A DNA stretch of 44,088 bases, taken from assembly GCA_040883315.1 (NCBI GenBank), contig JBFLKU010000014.1:1-44088 (forward strand), given 5' to 3'. The notes beneath the pieces were generated by a model. It saw only the letters and a program-made list of their open reading frames with translations. It ran no database searches and was not told where the DNA came from. This document shows, one piece after another, positions 8,485-16,460 of this stretch; the first letter of the stretch is position 1, and every line of letters begins with the position of its first letter. Origin of the DNA: JAFGUF01 sp040883315. Its GTDB lineage: Bacteria; Bacillota; Clostridia; Christensenellales; UMGS416. A program made the position numbers and the translations under genes.

Positions 8485-9453
8485 ATGACTCAACTCAAGG
8501 ATTTTTTCCAAAAGCAGAAGATGATGACCAAGGTACTACTTAGTTTACTACCAATTCTTCTGTTGTCTATTTACTTTTTTGGTCTGCGTACGCTGTTAAT
8601 TTTAAGCGTAGTAACCATAACAGGAATTTTATGTGAATACGGCATAATGCGACTTATAAACGGTGAGAAGGCAAAGGTTTCAGAGGCGCTGCTTGTATCC
8701 TGTGCTTTGTTTACGCTTACGTTACCGCCAGCTGTTCCCCTATGGATTGCTTCTGTAGGCATAGCTTTTGGAGTAATATTTGGTAAATGCGTCTTCGGTG
8801 GATTCGGTAAAAATATTTTCAATCCAGCGCTAGTTGGCAGGTGCTTTATTTACGTTTCATTTCCTGCCCACATGACTGTAACATGGGCTGAACCTTATAG
8901 TGGTCTGTTTGGGGGTTTTGTAAAATGGAGCAGCGGAATTGATGCCGTGACTTCTGCTACACCTATGATTTTGATGAACAAAGAAGGCATTATGACAAAT
9001 TACATTAATTTGTTCCTTGGAAATGTGGCAGGTTCAATTGGAGAAACAAGCGCACTGCTTATTATATTAGCAGCAGTTTATCTAATTGTTACAAAAACAG
9101 CCTCATGGAAAATAATGATATCTAGTCTTGCTTCTTTCACAATACTAGGCTCTATACTTTACTTTTCAGGAGTTACTGCAGTAAATCCTTTGTTTGCTAT
9201 ATTGTCCGGTGGTTTTCTGTTTGCTACAGTATTTATGGCAACTGATCCGGTATCAGCGCCGAGGCAAGATGTATCCAAGTATATATACGGAGCATTAATT
9301 GGTATAGTTGCCATGGTAATAAGAGAATTTTCCATTTTTACAGAAGGCATCATGTTCGCAATTTTGATTATCAATGCATTTGTGCCTCTTATAGATAGAA
9401 ATATTAAGATTCTAAAAGAGAAGAAAAGTATTGGAAAGAAGGTGGAAACATGA
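8485..9453 (+). CDS. rnfD: RnfD/NqrB-type subunit of membrane redox complex
   Basis: Integral membrane subunit of the Rnf/Nqr ion-translocating oxidoreductase family, where it carries a covalent FMN and riboflavin. The 322 residues are nearly all hydrophobic helices, the length of RnfD rather than the roughly 410 of NqrB. The flavinylation motif is present as DAVTSATP, with T159 the predicted FMN-phosphothreonine; the conserved ATDPVSAP block near the C-terminus is also there. First gene of a six-gene operon; its stop overlaps the start of the next gene by four bases. The start ATG follows GGGAGG at the right spacing. FMN attachment needs the transferase ApbE, which is not encoded in the window. 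Confidence 0.92.
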   Translation: MTQLKDFFQKQKMMTKVLLSLLPILLLSIYFFGLRTLLILSVVTITGILCEYGIMRLINGEKAKVSEALLVSCALFTLTLPPAVPLWIASVGIAFGVIFGKCVFGGFGKNIFNPALVGRCFIYVSFPAHMTVTWAEPYSGLFGGFVKWSSGIDAVTSATPMILMNKEGIMTNYINLFLGNVAGSIGETSALLIILAAVYLIVTKTASWKIMISSLASFTILGSILYFSGVTAVNPLFAILSGGFLFATVFMATDPVSAPRQDVSKYIYGALIGIVAMVIREFSIFTEGIMFAILIINAFVPLIDRNIKILKEKKSIGKKVET

Positions 9454-10043
9454 AAAAAGGTCGTGTATATACTATTGTTTTCATGCTGATTATCAGTGCT
9501 GTTTTTGCGCTGCTCCTAGCTAGTGCGAATGCCTACTTCCTGCCAAAAATTCAGGAGAATGAGCTACTGGACGAGAGAGTCGCAATTCTCTATGTTTTTG
9601 ATATTGATCAAAGCGGCAGCCCTGAAGAGATACTAGATCGATTCGAAAAAAATGTTAGTGAAACAATTATCGAAGGCATTGATCTCTATGAATATACTTC
9701 TGCAGATAAAAAAGCTATAGCTTATGCTGTTCCTTTTACTGGAGCAGGCTTATGGGGAAGCATTTCTGGGTATATGGGTGTAACAGATGACTTTAAGCAG
9801 ATCACCGGTCTTGTATTTACTGACCAAAGTGAGACTCCAGGACTGGGAGGGCGAATTGATGAACTTGCCTATAGAGAACAATTCAAAGACTTGAGAATTA
9901 AAGAGGGAAAGCCACTAGCATATGGAGAAGACGGAATAGACGCCATAACAGGTGCAACATTAACATCCAATTCAGTTTTACGTATTTTAAATGAATTGCT
10001 CGCGGATACAATCAGTGAGCTGGAGGAGGTATCCAATGACTGA
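9450..10043 (+). CDS. rnfG: RnfG/NqrC-type FMN-binding subunit
   Basis: One N-terminal membrane helix (about residues 8-30) followed by an extracytoplasmic FMN-binding domain. The flavin attachment site is clear: DAITGATLTSNSV with T170 as the expected FMN-bearing threonine, preceded by the family block DQSETPGLGGRI. The length, 197 residues, is typical. In Rnf and Nqr complexes this subunit passes electrons through its covalent FMN on the outer face of the membrane. It overlaps rnfD by four bases and the following nqrD-like gene by eight, a sign of tight translational coupling. It should require ApbE from elsewhere in the genome. Confidence 0.92.
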   Translation: MKKGRVYTIVFMLIISAVFALLLASANAYFLPKIQENELLDERVAILYVFDIDQSGSPEEILDRFEKNVSETIIEGIDLYEYTSADKKAIAYAVPFTGAGLWGSISGYMGVTDDFKQITGLVFTDQSETPGLGGRIDELAYREQFKDLRIKEGKPLAYGEDGIDAITGATLTSNSVLRILNELLADTISELEEVSND

Positions 10044-10647
10044 GAAAATTAAAGACGTCATTTCGAGAAATGTATGGAAAGAAAATCAAGTGTTGAGGAT
10101 GATTCTTGGTATTTGCTCAAGTCTTGCAGTCACAAACCTAATGTTAAACTCATTGGTTATGGGTATCGGTCTGACATTTGTTACAGCTTTTTCGAGTTTG
10201 ACGATTTCCCTATTACGCAATGCAATTCCTCATAGAGTTAGAATGATTGTGCAGACACTGATTATAGCGTCATACGTTATTTTGGTTGATATTTTTCTGA
10301 AAGCTAATATGACTGAGGTAAGCAAAGCGTTGGGACCATATGTAGGATTGATAATTACAAATTGTATTATTATGGGACGTGCAGAGGCGTATGCACAAAA
10401 GAATCCACCTTTTATTTCTATGCTGGACGGATTTTTTGCAGGTATAGGCTATACTGTCATACTACTAATTGTTGCATTGTTCCGCGAACTACTTGGTTTT
10501 GGCACAATATTTGGTTTTGATGTAAACTTCTTCGAGTTTGAAACATGGACTATTATGGTAATGCCGCCAGCTGCATTCTTTTTGATAGGTACGCTGATTT
10601 GGATAACATCCAACATCTTAACTAAAGATAAAGGTAAAAAGTCTTGA
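10036..10647 (+). CDS. nqrD: NqrD/RnfE-type membrane subunit
   Basis: A 203-residue polytopic membrane protein, closest in its motifs to NqrD: LGICSSLAVT near the N-terminus, VTAFSSLTISLLRN, then GLIITNCIIMGRAEAYAQK. C27 and C110 correspond to the NqrD cysteines that, with two from NqrE, hold the intramembrane 2Fe-2S cluster. I place the start at the ATG at 10036, where GGAGGAGGT stands six bases upstream; earlier in-frame starts read through the end of rnfG and add non-family residues. Its function is electron transfer across the membrane coupled to Na+ or H+ movement, by family analogy. Confidence 0.9.
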   Translation: MTEKIKDVISRNVWKENQVLRMILGICSSLAVTNLMLNSLVMGIGLTFVTAFSSLTISLLRNAIPHRVRMIVQTLIIASYVILVDIFLKANMTEVSKALGPYVGLIITNCIIMGRAEAYAQKNPPFISMLDGFFAGIGYTVILLIVALFRELLGFGTIFGFDVNFFEFETWTIMVMPPAAFFLIGTLIWITSNILTKDKGKKS

Positions 10648-10674
10648 ATGAATTTAGAAAGGAGCTAGACGTTT

Positions 10675-11268
10675 ATGACAACTGGAATTAATCCATTAGT
10701 AATATTTTTTGCATCAATATTGACCAGCAATATGATTTTGTCCAATTTCTTAGGAATGTGTTCATATATATCAGTATCTGGTGAGTACAAGACTGCATCA
10801 AGTCTAGGAAAATCAGTTACATTAGTTATGGTCTTTACAACTGTTCTCAATTACTGGATATATAAATTGGTAATCGTACCTCTTGGACTTGAATACCTAC
10901 AGTATGTCCTATTTATAATTATAATTGCAACTTCTGTGCAGATTATAGAAATGGCTATGGATAGATTGCTGCCGGATTTACATATAAAGCTGGGTATCTT
11001 CCTGCCGCTGATTACTGTTAACTGTGCAATTCTAGGTACTACGCTCTTTATGGTTATTAGAGAGTATAACTTTCTGCAGTCAGTACTGTTTGGTTTAGGC
11101 AGTGGAATAGGATGGTGGCTGGCGATAAGTGCATTGGCAGCTATACGCGAGAAAATGGGAAAAGCAAAATTGCCGAAGGGGCTTGAAGGACCAGGAATTG
11201 CATTTATTATCACGGGTATTATGGCTTTAGCCTTCATAGGCTTTTCGGGTATTTTCACTATAACTTAA
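10675..11268 (+). CDS. nqrE: NqrE/RnfA-type membrane subunit
   Basis: A 197-residue subunit with six hydrophobic segments. The blocks FLGMC, LGIFLPLITVNCAI, REYNF, GIGWWLAI, AIREKM and the C-terminal MALAFIGFSG follow NqrE more closely than RnfA. C29 and C117 are in the positions of the two NqrE cysteines that complete the intramembrane 2Fe-2S cluster with NqrD. NqrD and NqrE are inverted-topology partners, and both are present here as neighbours. The start ATG lies downstream of AAAGGAG at slightly long spacing. Fourth gene of the operon, 27 bases after nqrD. Confidence 0.9.
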   Translation: MTTGINPLVIFFASILTSNMILSNFLGMCSYISVSGEYKTASSLGKSVTLVMVFTTVLNYWIYKLVIVPLGLEYLQYVLFIIIIATSVQIIEMAMDRLLPDLHIKLGIFLPLITVNCAILGTTLFMVIREYNFLQSVLFGLGSGIGWWLAISALAAIREKMGKAKLPKGLEGPGIAFIITGIMALAFIGFSGIFTIT

Positions 11269-11283
11269 TAATAAGGAGGAGCT

Positions 11284-12381
11284 ATGGAAATATTAACAAC
11301 GGTTTTAGGTGTAACTGCAATATCAGTTGCTCTTGCGATTATAATAATTATAGCCGAGTACTTCTTTAACAATTATGGTGAATGCGAAATAGACATGAAT
11401 GACGGCGGTAAAGTACTCAAAGTTGAAGGTGGGTCTTCCCTACTTTCTACACTTGCAGGACAAAAAATATTTATTCCCTCGGCATGCGGCGGGAAGGCGA
11501 CCTGCGGACTATGCAAAGTTCGTGTCCTTGAAGGTGCAGGACCTTTGCTACCAACTGAAGAGCCATACTTAAGTGAGGAAGAGCGTGAGAACAATTATAG
11601 GTTGTCCTGTCAAGTAAAAATAAAGAACAATATTCGTATAGTAATTCCTGAAGAGTTCTTTAACATAAAAGAATATATGACAACAATAGAGTCTATCAAT
11701 CAGTTAACTCATGACATTAAAGGGCTAAGGTTAAGGCTACCTCAAGGAGAAACAGTACGATTTAAAGCAGGACAATATGTTCAGCTTTATACCAAACCTT
11801 ACGACAAAATAAAAGAGGTTGTTTATCGAGCATATTCGATTGCCAATGCTCCATCCGACAATAAAGCTATTGAACTAATTATAAGGCAAGTACCGGATGG
11901 CTTATGCACAACATATGTACACAAACATCTTTCAGAAGGTGATCAAGTTAAAATCAACGGACCTTATGGGGACTTTTATCTTCGAGGAGACTGTAGTGAA
12001 ATTGCAATGATAGCAGGTGGCTCTGGTATGGCACCAATGAAATCAATCATACTAGATGTATTGGAAAAGGGTATTGATATTAAAATGAACTTTTTCTTTG
12101 GAGCAGTAACAAAGAAGGATCTTTACAACATTGAATATTTTCAGGATCTGGCTGCACGTCATAAGAATTTCAACTTTATACCTGCGCTATCAAAGCCGGC
12201 TCCTGAAGACAACTGGGATGGCGAGGTTGGACTGGTAACTGATGTTTTCAAGAACAGCATAAAAGATGCCACAGGAATGGAAGGCTATCTATGCGGCAGT
12301 CCAGGAATGATAAAAGCATGTATTAACGTTATGGGTGAGCGAGGCATACCCGAAGAAAAAATATATTATGACAAATTCTAA
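11284..12381 (+). CDS. nqrF: NqrF-type NADH dehydrogenase subunit (2Fe-2S, FAD)
   Basis: The electron-input subunit of Na+-NQR: one N-terminal membrane anchor (about residues 5-27), a plant-type 2Fe-2S ferredoxin domain, then a ferredoxin-NADP reductase-like FAD/NADH module. Cluster ligands are C68, C74, C77 and C109 in SACGGKATCGLC...LSC. The FAD motif is R182-A-Y184-S185 and the nucleotide-binding turn is GGSGMAP at 245-251; the chain ends with CGSPGM and a C-terminal YYDKF. With 365 residues it is somewhat shorter than Vibrio NqrF (about 407). It would take electrons from NADH on the cytoplasmic side and pass them to the NqrD/NqrE cluster. The position normally taken in Rnf operons by RnfC/RnfB is filled by this gene. 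Confidence 0.92.
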   Translation: MEILTTVLGVTAISVALAIIIIIAEYFFNNYGECEIDMNDGGKVLKVEGGSSLLSTLAGQKIFIPSACGGKATCGLCKVRVLEGAGPLLPTEEPYLSEEERENNYRLSCQVKIKNNIRIVIPEEFFNIKEYMTTIESINQLTHDIKGLRLRLPQGETVRFKAGQYVQLYTKPYDKIKEVVYRAYSIANAPSDNKAIELIIRQVPDGLCTTYVHKHLSEGDQVKINGPYGDFYLRGDCSEIAMIAGGSGMAPMKSIILDVLEKGIDIKMNFFFGAVTKKDLYNIEYFQDLAARHKNFNFIPALSKPAPEDNWDGEVGLVTDVFKNSIKDATGMEGYLCGSPGMIKACINVMGERGIPEEKIYYDKF

Positions 12382-12396
12382 AAAGGAGGTCTAAGT

Positions 12397-12855
12397 ATGA
12401 AACAGAGCCCTGAACTAGATATTATTCAAGCAAATATGATGCCCGGAACGCTCTCAGCACATGGTTTTCTAGGCAATGATAGCCGAAATCTCTCGGATAT
12501 TCTTTTCGCGGATGCTAAAGCTCTTGAGCAAGCAGGTTTATCAAAAGAAGAATTATATGATAAAATGCAGAGACTAACCGATTTAGGAGCAGAGAGTCTA
12601 GGTAGGCCAACTATTGTTGATAAGTGCTTTGAAGTAGAGGTAGAAGGCTATAAAGGAAAGCTGGCTTGCCCATTTAAAGACAATGTAACGGTAGATAAAC
12701 GCCAGACAATCGTTAGGCGCCTTGATACAGGTGTCATTTTACGTTGGACAGACCTTAGCATTCACATGATAAGAGTACATGGCTTCTTTGAAGGGCACGG
12801 AAGCATATATCGCCTTGACCCTGTTGAGCTGAGCAGATTCCTTGGAATACTTTAA
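12397..12855 (+). CDS. Hypothetical protein, last gene of the Nqr-like operon
   Basis: I do not recognise this 152-residue protein. It has a perfect AAAGGAGG site, follows nqrF by 15 bases and so belongs to the operon. No membrane segment, signal peptide or nucleotide-binding motif is apparent. The middle part is helical (LEQAGLSKEELYDKMQ), the second half looks like beta strands (CFEVEVEGYKGKLACPF, then RLDTGVILRWTDLSIHMIRVHG) and holds three histidines (IHMIRVHGFFEGHG) that could bind a metal. It sits where a further electron-transfer or assembly subunit might be expected. Function is unknown; a soluble cytoplasmic accessory of the complex is only an inference from position. Confidence 0.8.
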   Translation: MKQSPELDIIQANMMPGTLSAHGFLGNDSRNLSDILFADAKALEQAGLSKEELYDKMQRLTDLGAESLGRPTIVDKCFEVEVEGYKGKLACPFKDNVTVDKRQTIVRRLDTGVILRWTDLSIHMIRVHGFFEGHGSIYRLDPVELSRFLGIL

Positions 12856-12907
12856 AAGCATAAAATACGGAGCGATTTCGGCTCAAAGTTCAAAAATCAG
12901 CTATTCA

Positions 12908-12929
12908 AGGCACTTTGCGGTGCCTTTTT
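12908..12929 (+). terminator. Hairpin terminator in element copy B
   Basis: AGGCACT / GGTGCCT pair as a seven-base stem (one terminal G-U) with loop TTGC and a run of five T residues. It would terminate transcripts of the Nqr-like operon, which has no other hairpin before it. Confidence 0.7.
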
Positions 12930-12959
12930 GCATGTATCAAATTTGAAGGTTTTGCGGTT

Positions 12960-12988
12960 TTGCACAGGTACTTTAGATTTGGTATAAT
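12960..12988 (+). promoter_or_regulatory. Sigma-70 promoter in element copy B
   Basis: TTGCAC, 17 bp, TATAAT, pointing right toward the PH-like membrane protein gene at 13449. Confidence 0.7.
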
Positions 12989-13448
12989 TGGGAAAAAAGG
13001 CAGATGAGTTTGAGAGATAATTAGTTTTTGAAGCTGAGAAAATACATTAAATTAAAATCAGTAGATCTAAATTATCTACGAAGGATTAATAATTTCATTA
13101 TTAATAAAGCAGTTAGAAATAAGGTTTTAGATACTGGATAAAAAAAGAAAATGAAATATTAAAACTTAAAACTCACAACATCTTGGGGAGGGGGCATTAT
13201 ATTCATTTTCTAATTTTATCAAGTAATTTTACCACTCAAGAGCAAAATTATAGTAAAATACTTGTAGTTGATGAGTAAATGCGAAATTGCTCATACTAGT
13301 GGATGAAATTATAAAATTCTAGGCATATCACTAAGCAAAATATTTGCAGAGAAATAATTGTTAACTAAAAGATGAACTGTATATATTTTAAAAAGTATAT
13401 TAAAGTAAAGGGCGAAAATATAACTGAAATAGAGAAAGGATTTTATAT

Positions 13449-13946
13449 ATGGAATTTGAATATAGTAACAAAAAAGCGAGGATAATACAGAACATTATTC
13501 AATATTTCTTGGTGAGCATATTAATTCTATTAAATATTCTCACTATAGTTTTTAGGCTACATTTAGTATATATTCTGATTTCACTGATTTGTACACTGTT
13601 CAACGTAATATCAGTAATAAAAACATCGGTAAATAAAATTTTATTATCTAAAATTAAAATAGATGATACTGGCATTGAATATATTTCGAAAATGAAAAGA
13701 GTAGCGATGCAATGGGAAGATATTAGTTTAATTGGTATGGCAAAAACGCCAGAGAAAATACGCTCGAGAATAATAATATTTTCAACTAGTAGTGATCAAA
13801 AAGTTTTATGCGAAAGAATTAATTTTGATAATATCAGTGAAGACTACATTTTTTGTTTTTATAGTAAAGAATTATTTACAGAAATAAAGCGATATTGGCA
13901 AGATGTAATAATAGACGAAAGGAAAATTATGGATCGAAATTTGTAA
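13449..13946 (+). CDS. Small membrane protein with PH-like domain
   Basis: The 165 residues contain two membrane helices close together (about residues 13-60, QNIIQYFLVSILILLNILT and LVYILISLICTLFNVISV) followed by a soluble domain. That domain starts IKIDDTGIEYISKMKRVAMQWEDISLI, the pattern of bacterial PH-like (YcxB or bPH-type) domains, in which a strand-turn repeat is followed by a Trp-x-x-Ile. The ATG at 13449 follows GAAAGGA at good spacing. It stands alone between element copies B and C. The gene may be a membrane stress or anchoring protein; there is not enough to give a function. Confidence 0.65.
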   Translation: MEFEYSNKKARIIQNIIQYFLVSILILLNILTIVFRLHLVYILISLICTLFNVISVIKTSVNKILLSKIKIDDTGIEYISKMKRVAMQWEDISLIGMAKTPEKIRSRIIIFSTSSDQKVLCERINFDNISEDYIFCFYSKELFTEIKRYWQDVIIDERKIMDRNL

Positions 13947-14051
13947 TATAATTTTATAAATTCATATTAGTATATAATGTTAAGATTAATTGGTGTAATA
14001 CTACTAAATAAAGGAGCGATTTTAGGTCAAAATCCCAAAACCAGCTTATCG

Positions 14052-14074
14052 AGGTGCTTTCGAGCACCTTTTTT
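14052..14074 (+). terminator. UUCG-loop terminator in element copy C
   Basis: AGGTGCT / AGCACCT form a perfect seven-base stem closed by a TTCG tetraloop and followed by six T residues, a textbook intrinsic terminator. Confidence 0.85.
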
Positions 14075-14103
14075 AACGTATCAAATTTGAAGGTTTTGCG
14101 GTT

Positions 14104-14132
14104 TTGCACAGGTACTTTAGATTTGATATAAT
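14104..14132 (+). promoter_or_regulatory. Sigma-70 promoter in element copy C
   Basis: TTGCAC, 17 bp, TATAAT, directed right. The next gene on that side is on the opposite strand, so any transcript would run antisense to the DUF1566 lipoprotein gene. Confidence 0.7.
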
Positions 14133-14561
14133 TGGGAAAAAAGGCAGATGAGTCTGAGAGATAATTACTTTTTGAAGCTGATAAAATACATTAGCTTAAA
14201 ATCAGTAGATCTAAATTATCTACGAAGGATTAATAATTCCATTATTAAAAAAGCAGCTAGAAATAAAGTTTTGATACTGGATAAACAAAATAAAATGAGA
14301 TATTGAAACTTAAAACTCATAACATCTTGGGGAGGAGGCGTTATATTCATTTTCTAATTTTATCAAGTTATTTTGCCACTCAAGAGCAAAATTATTGTAA
14401 AATACTTGTAGTTGATGAGTAAATGCGAAATTGCTCCCTACTTTCCTGCATTTTACGACCGTCGTTGACAATTTTGTACTGCTACAAACTCATAGATTTT
14501 TCGCAACAGAACCAATATTATCACTGTGTAATTCGACAAGACTTCGTACAATGGAATTACC

Positions 14562-15872
14562 TTAGTTTATTGTCCTTACAGCTAATACATAATTATATAC
14601 ATAGCGAACATCACCTTGTGGACCAAAATACATAGGATAATCTGATTTATTCCCAGACTTTGGATCACTTCTTACAGCGCCACAACCATGAACATCCATG
14701 AGCTCATCAAACATTTCGCCTTGAGCTTCTCCAAAAGAAACATAGCAAGCGTTTTTAGAAATATTATTACCATCTTGGTGGGTTGTACTTGACCAATAGT
14801 AGCCATAATTCATATCACCTTCAAGATTTATCATTTTTGTTAAAACAAACAAGCTATCGATTGCAGGAGAATTTGTCGTATCAAGACTTCTCGAATAATC
14901 CACAATACTTTGCAGTTCCTTTATATTGGGTAGTCTCCAGTCATCATAATCAGCAAGCTCAAGATTTTCTGCATAATATATGGCTTCTTCCCAATCTCTT
15001 GTTTGTCCATCATCACTCATCTGCCACATTAGTCCCGTTGCCAAATCACTAATTGTTCCATCACCATTATCAATAAACACATTTTCACCATATAGTTCAT
15101 TACCACGTACTAGTCTAAAATATCCTTTATTATCTTCATTAGAATTTTTTTGTATCAGGGGATATCCTTTAATTCTACCATCGATGAAGTTCACACCAAA
15201 CACTGTCGCTTCACCATTCATAGTTGTGCTAACATAATGGGTGCTGGACCAAGTTTGTGCATCTATTTCTCGCTCACCAATACTTGTATCGCCGATTTGT
15301 TGATCAAAAAAATCCGTATCAATAAAGAGTACTTTCGCTGTCTCTCCACCTGATTCACCGGTGTACTGAATTAACGAAAATACTTCCTTAATTGAAGGGA
15401 TTCTCCAATCATCATAACCGCCAAGATTCGAGTTACTCGCATACTCTATAGCTTCATCATAAGTCATTTTTTCACCCATAGTTTGCTGCCACATTAAATC
15501 TGTTACATTATCTGTAACCGTTCCATCACCATTATCTGTATAACTAGGTTGATTACCATCATAGTTCGCATCTTGTCCATAAAATGGGTCTGTCTTTGAT
15601 AGCTCTCCAACTACTGCATTATCTGTATAAAATTTAGTAACACCTGTATCTACGATTGGATAGCTAAGTGTTACTTGGGCAATGGTGTTTTCAGTCTTGG
15701 TGGTGTCTACGATTACTTCATCATTTCGAAAGTTAGTACCACTCGATGCAGTTTCTAGATTCTCACTATTTTCTATTGAAATTGGATTTATTTCATCAGT
15801 TTTTAGGCTGCTGCAGGATATAAGCATAATAACAGCAACAGAAATTAGTATTACTAAAATATTCTTTTTCAT
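14562..15872 (-). CDS. Lipoprotein with two DUF1566 (Lcl-like) domains
   Basis: The N-terminus is a lipoprotein signal: charged KKN, hydrophobic stretch, lipobox LISC with the modified cysteine at residue 20. After a low-complexity linker come two DUF1566 domains, the C-terminal fold of the Legionella collagen-like protein. Each begins with a calcium-loop-like block, TDNGDGTVTDNVTDLMWQ (about residue 112) and IDNGDGTISDLATGLMWQ (about residue 267), and continues to YDDWRIPSIKE or YDDWRLPNIKE and later a WSST block. The protein is therefore probably exported, anchored by lipid and engaged in surface adhesion or carbohydrate binding. A CGAGGT site precedes the ATG. It forms a single-gene unit on the minus strand between element copies. 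Confidence 0.85.
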   Translation of the reverse strand: MKKNILVILISVAVIMLISCSSLKTDEINPISIENSENLETASSGTNFRNDEVIVDTTKTENTIAQVTLSYPIVDTGVTKFYTDNAVVGELSKTDPFYGQDANYDGNQPSYTDNGDGTVTDNVTDLMWQQTMGEKMTYDEAIEYASNSNLGGYDDWRIPSIKEVFSLIQYTGESGGETAKVLFIDTDFFDQQIGDTSIGEREIDAQTWSSTHYVSTTMNGEATVFGVNFIDGRIKGYPLIQKNSNEDNKGYFRLVRGNELYGENVFIDNGDGTISDLATGLMWQMSDDGQTRDWEEAIYYAENLELADYDDWRLPNIKELQSIVDYSRSLDTTNSPAIDSLFVLTKMINLEGDMNYGYYWSSTTHQDGNNISKNACYVSFGEAQGEMFDELMDVHGCGAVRSDPKSGNKSDYPMYFGPQGDVRYVYNYVLAVRTIN

Positions 15873-16046
15873 ATTTAACCTCGTTTTTTATTTTATATAA
15901 CTGTATTGTAATATGTCTTTGTGTTTTTACAAAAGTGCATTATTTTTAAAAGTTTATTTTACAATACTGTGTGTACTAGTATAAGCTAATATTATGGATT
16001 CTATATTAATATTTTGTGGCAGTTGTATGGCAAAAAAGACCATCTT

Positions 16047-16188
16047 AATGAGTGTGCAGCGTCGAAAAAAGTGGACACCAAAAATGTATAATCATATGCA
16101 TAGGAGGAGTTCGGAATGAGCAGTAAAAACACAAAACATTCGCAGAAAATGGGGGACAGCAAGGCATGTAGTCGAAAGCGGCAAATCA
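16047..16188 (+). mobile_element. Truncated IS left end, possibly IS3-like
   Basis: After a GTGCAGCGTCGAAAAAAGTG end-like sequence there is an AGGAGG site and an ATG at 16116. The first 24 codons (MSSKNTKHSQKMGDSK...) resemble the beginning of an IS3-type OrfA. Reading then runs straight into element copy D, so the IS was cut short or interrupted by it. Family assignment is tentative. Confidence 0.4.
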
Positions 16189-16460
16189 GGAACTATTTCG
16201 GTTCAAGCCCAAAAGCTAACCATTCAAGGCACTTTGCAGTGATTTTTCCATGTATCAAATTCGCATGTTTTTGCGGTTTTTCACTGAAATTTTAGATTTG
16301 GTACAATTGAGCAATAGATTCAAGAGATAATGGCTTTTTGAGATTAATGAAATACATTGCGGGGTATTATATTTGTTTTCGTGTATTCCTATAAATTATT
16401 CTGCTGAATGGCAAAAATATGGTAAAATACAAGGATTATTGAGTAGAAGCGAAATTGCTT
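16189..16460 (+). mobile_element. Element copy D (short, about 270 bp)
   Basis: Left end GGAACTATTTCG, right end CGAAATTGCTT. It keeps the order hairpin, promoter, right-end block, but the hairpin (AGGCACT / AGTGATT) has lost pairs and the promoter is weakened to TTTCAC, 17 bp, TACAAT (16279-16307). The core is deleted. It looks like an older, decaying copy. Confidence 0.65.

Larger units (their letters stand above)
12869..13292 (+). mobile_element. Element copy B (about 425 bp, MITE-like)
   Basis: Left end GGAGCGATTTCG, right end CGAAATTGCTC. Inside, in order, are a terminator hairpin, a consensus promoter, a non-coding core of about 250 bases and the conserved GGGGAGGGGGCATTATATTC block before the right end. 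It is one base shorter than copy C and nearly identical to it right of position 12932, so the two are recent sister copies. It has no transposase and presumably moves with help from a full-length element. It begins 13 bases after the stop codon of the Nqr-like operon. A possible target duplication ATAC flanks it, offset by a base. Confidence 0.8.
14013..14437 (+). mobile_element. Element copy C (about 425 bp, MITE-like)
   Basis: Left end GGAGCGATTTT and right end CGAAATTGCTCC, with the same internal order as copy B: hairpin, promoter, non-coding core, GGGGAGGAGGC block. From the promoter to the right end it differs from copy B at only a few percent of positions, but the first 70 bases have changed much more, while keeping a hairpin of the same shape. 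It starts 66 bases after the stop codon of the PH-like gene. Confidence 0.8.

Noticed and set aside
8485..12855. A standard Rnf operon (rnfCDGEAB)
   Set aside because: No RnfC or RnfB gene is present, and the input subunit has the NqrF ferredoxin plus FAD/NADH layout. NqrD- and NqrE-like motifs also speak against plain Rnf naming.
14438..14561. A further mobile-element or gene fragment downstream of copy C
   Set aside because: A short minus-strand frame (KIYEFVAVQNCQ) hints at coding remains, but nothing specific can be matched.
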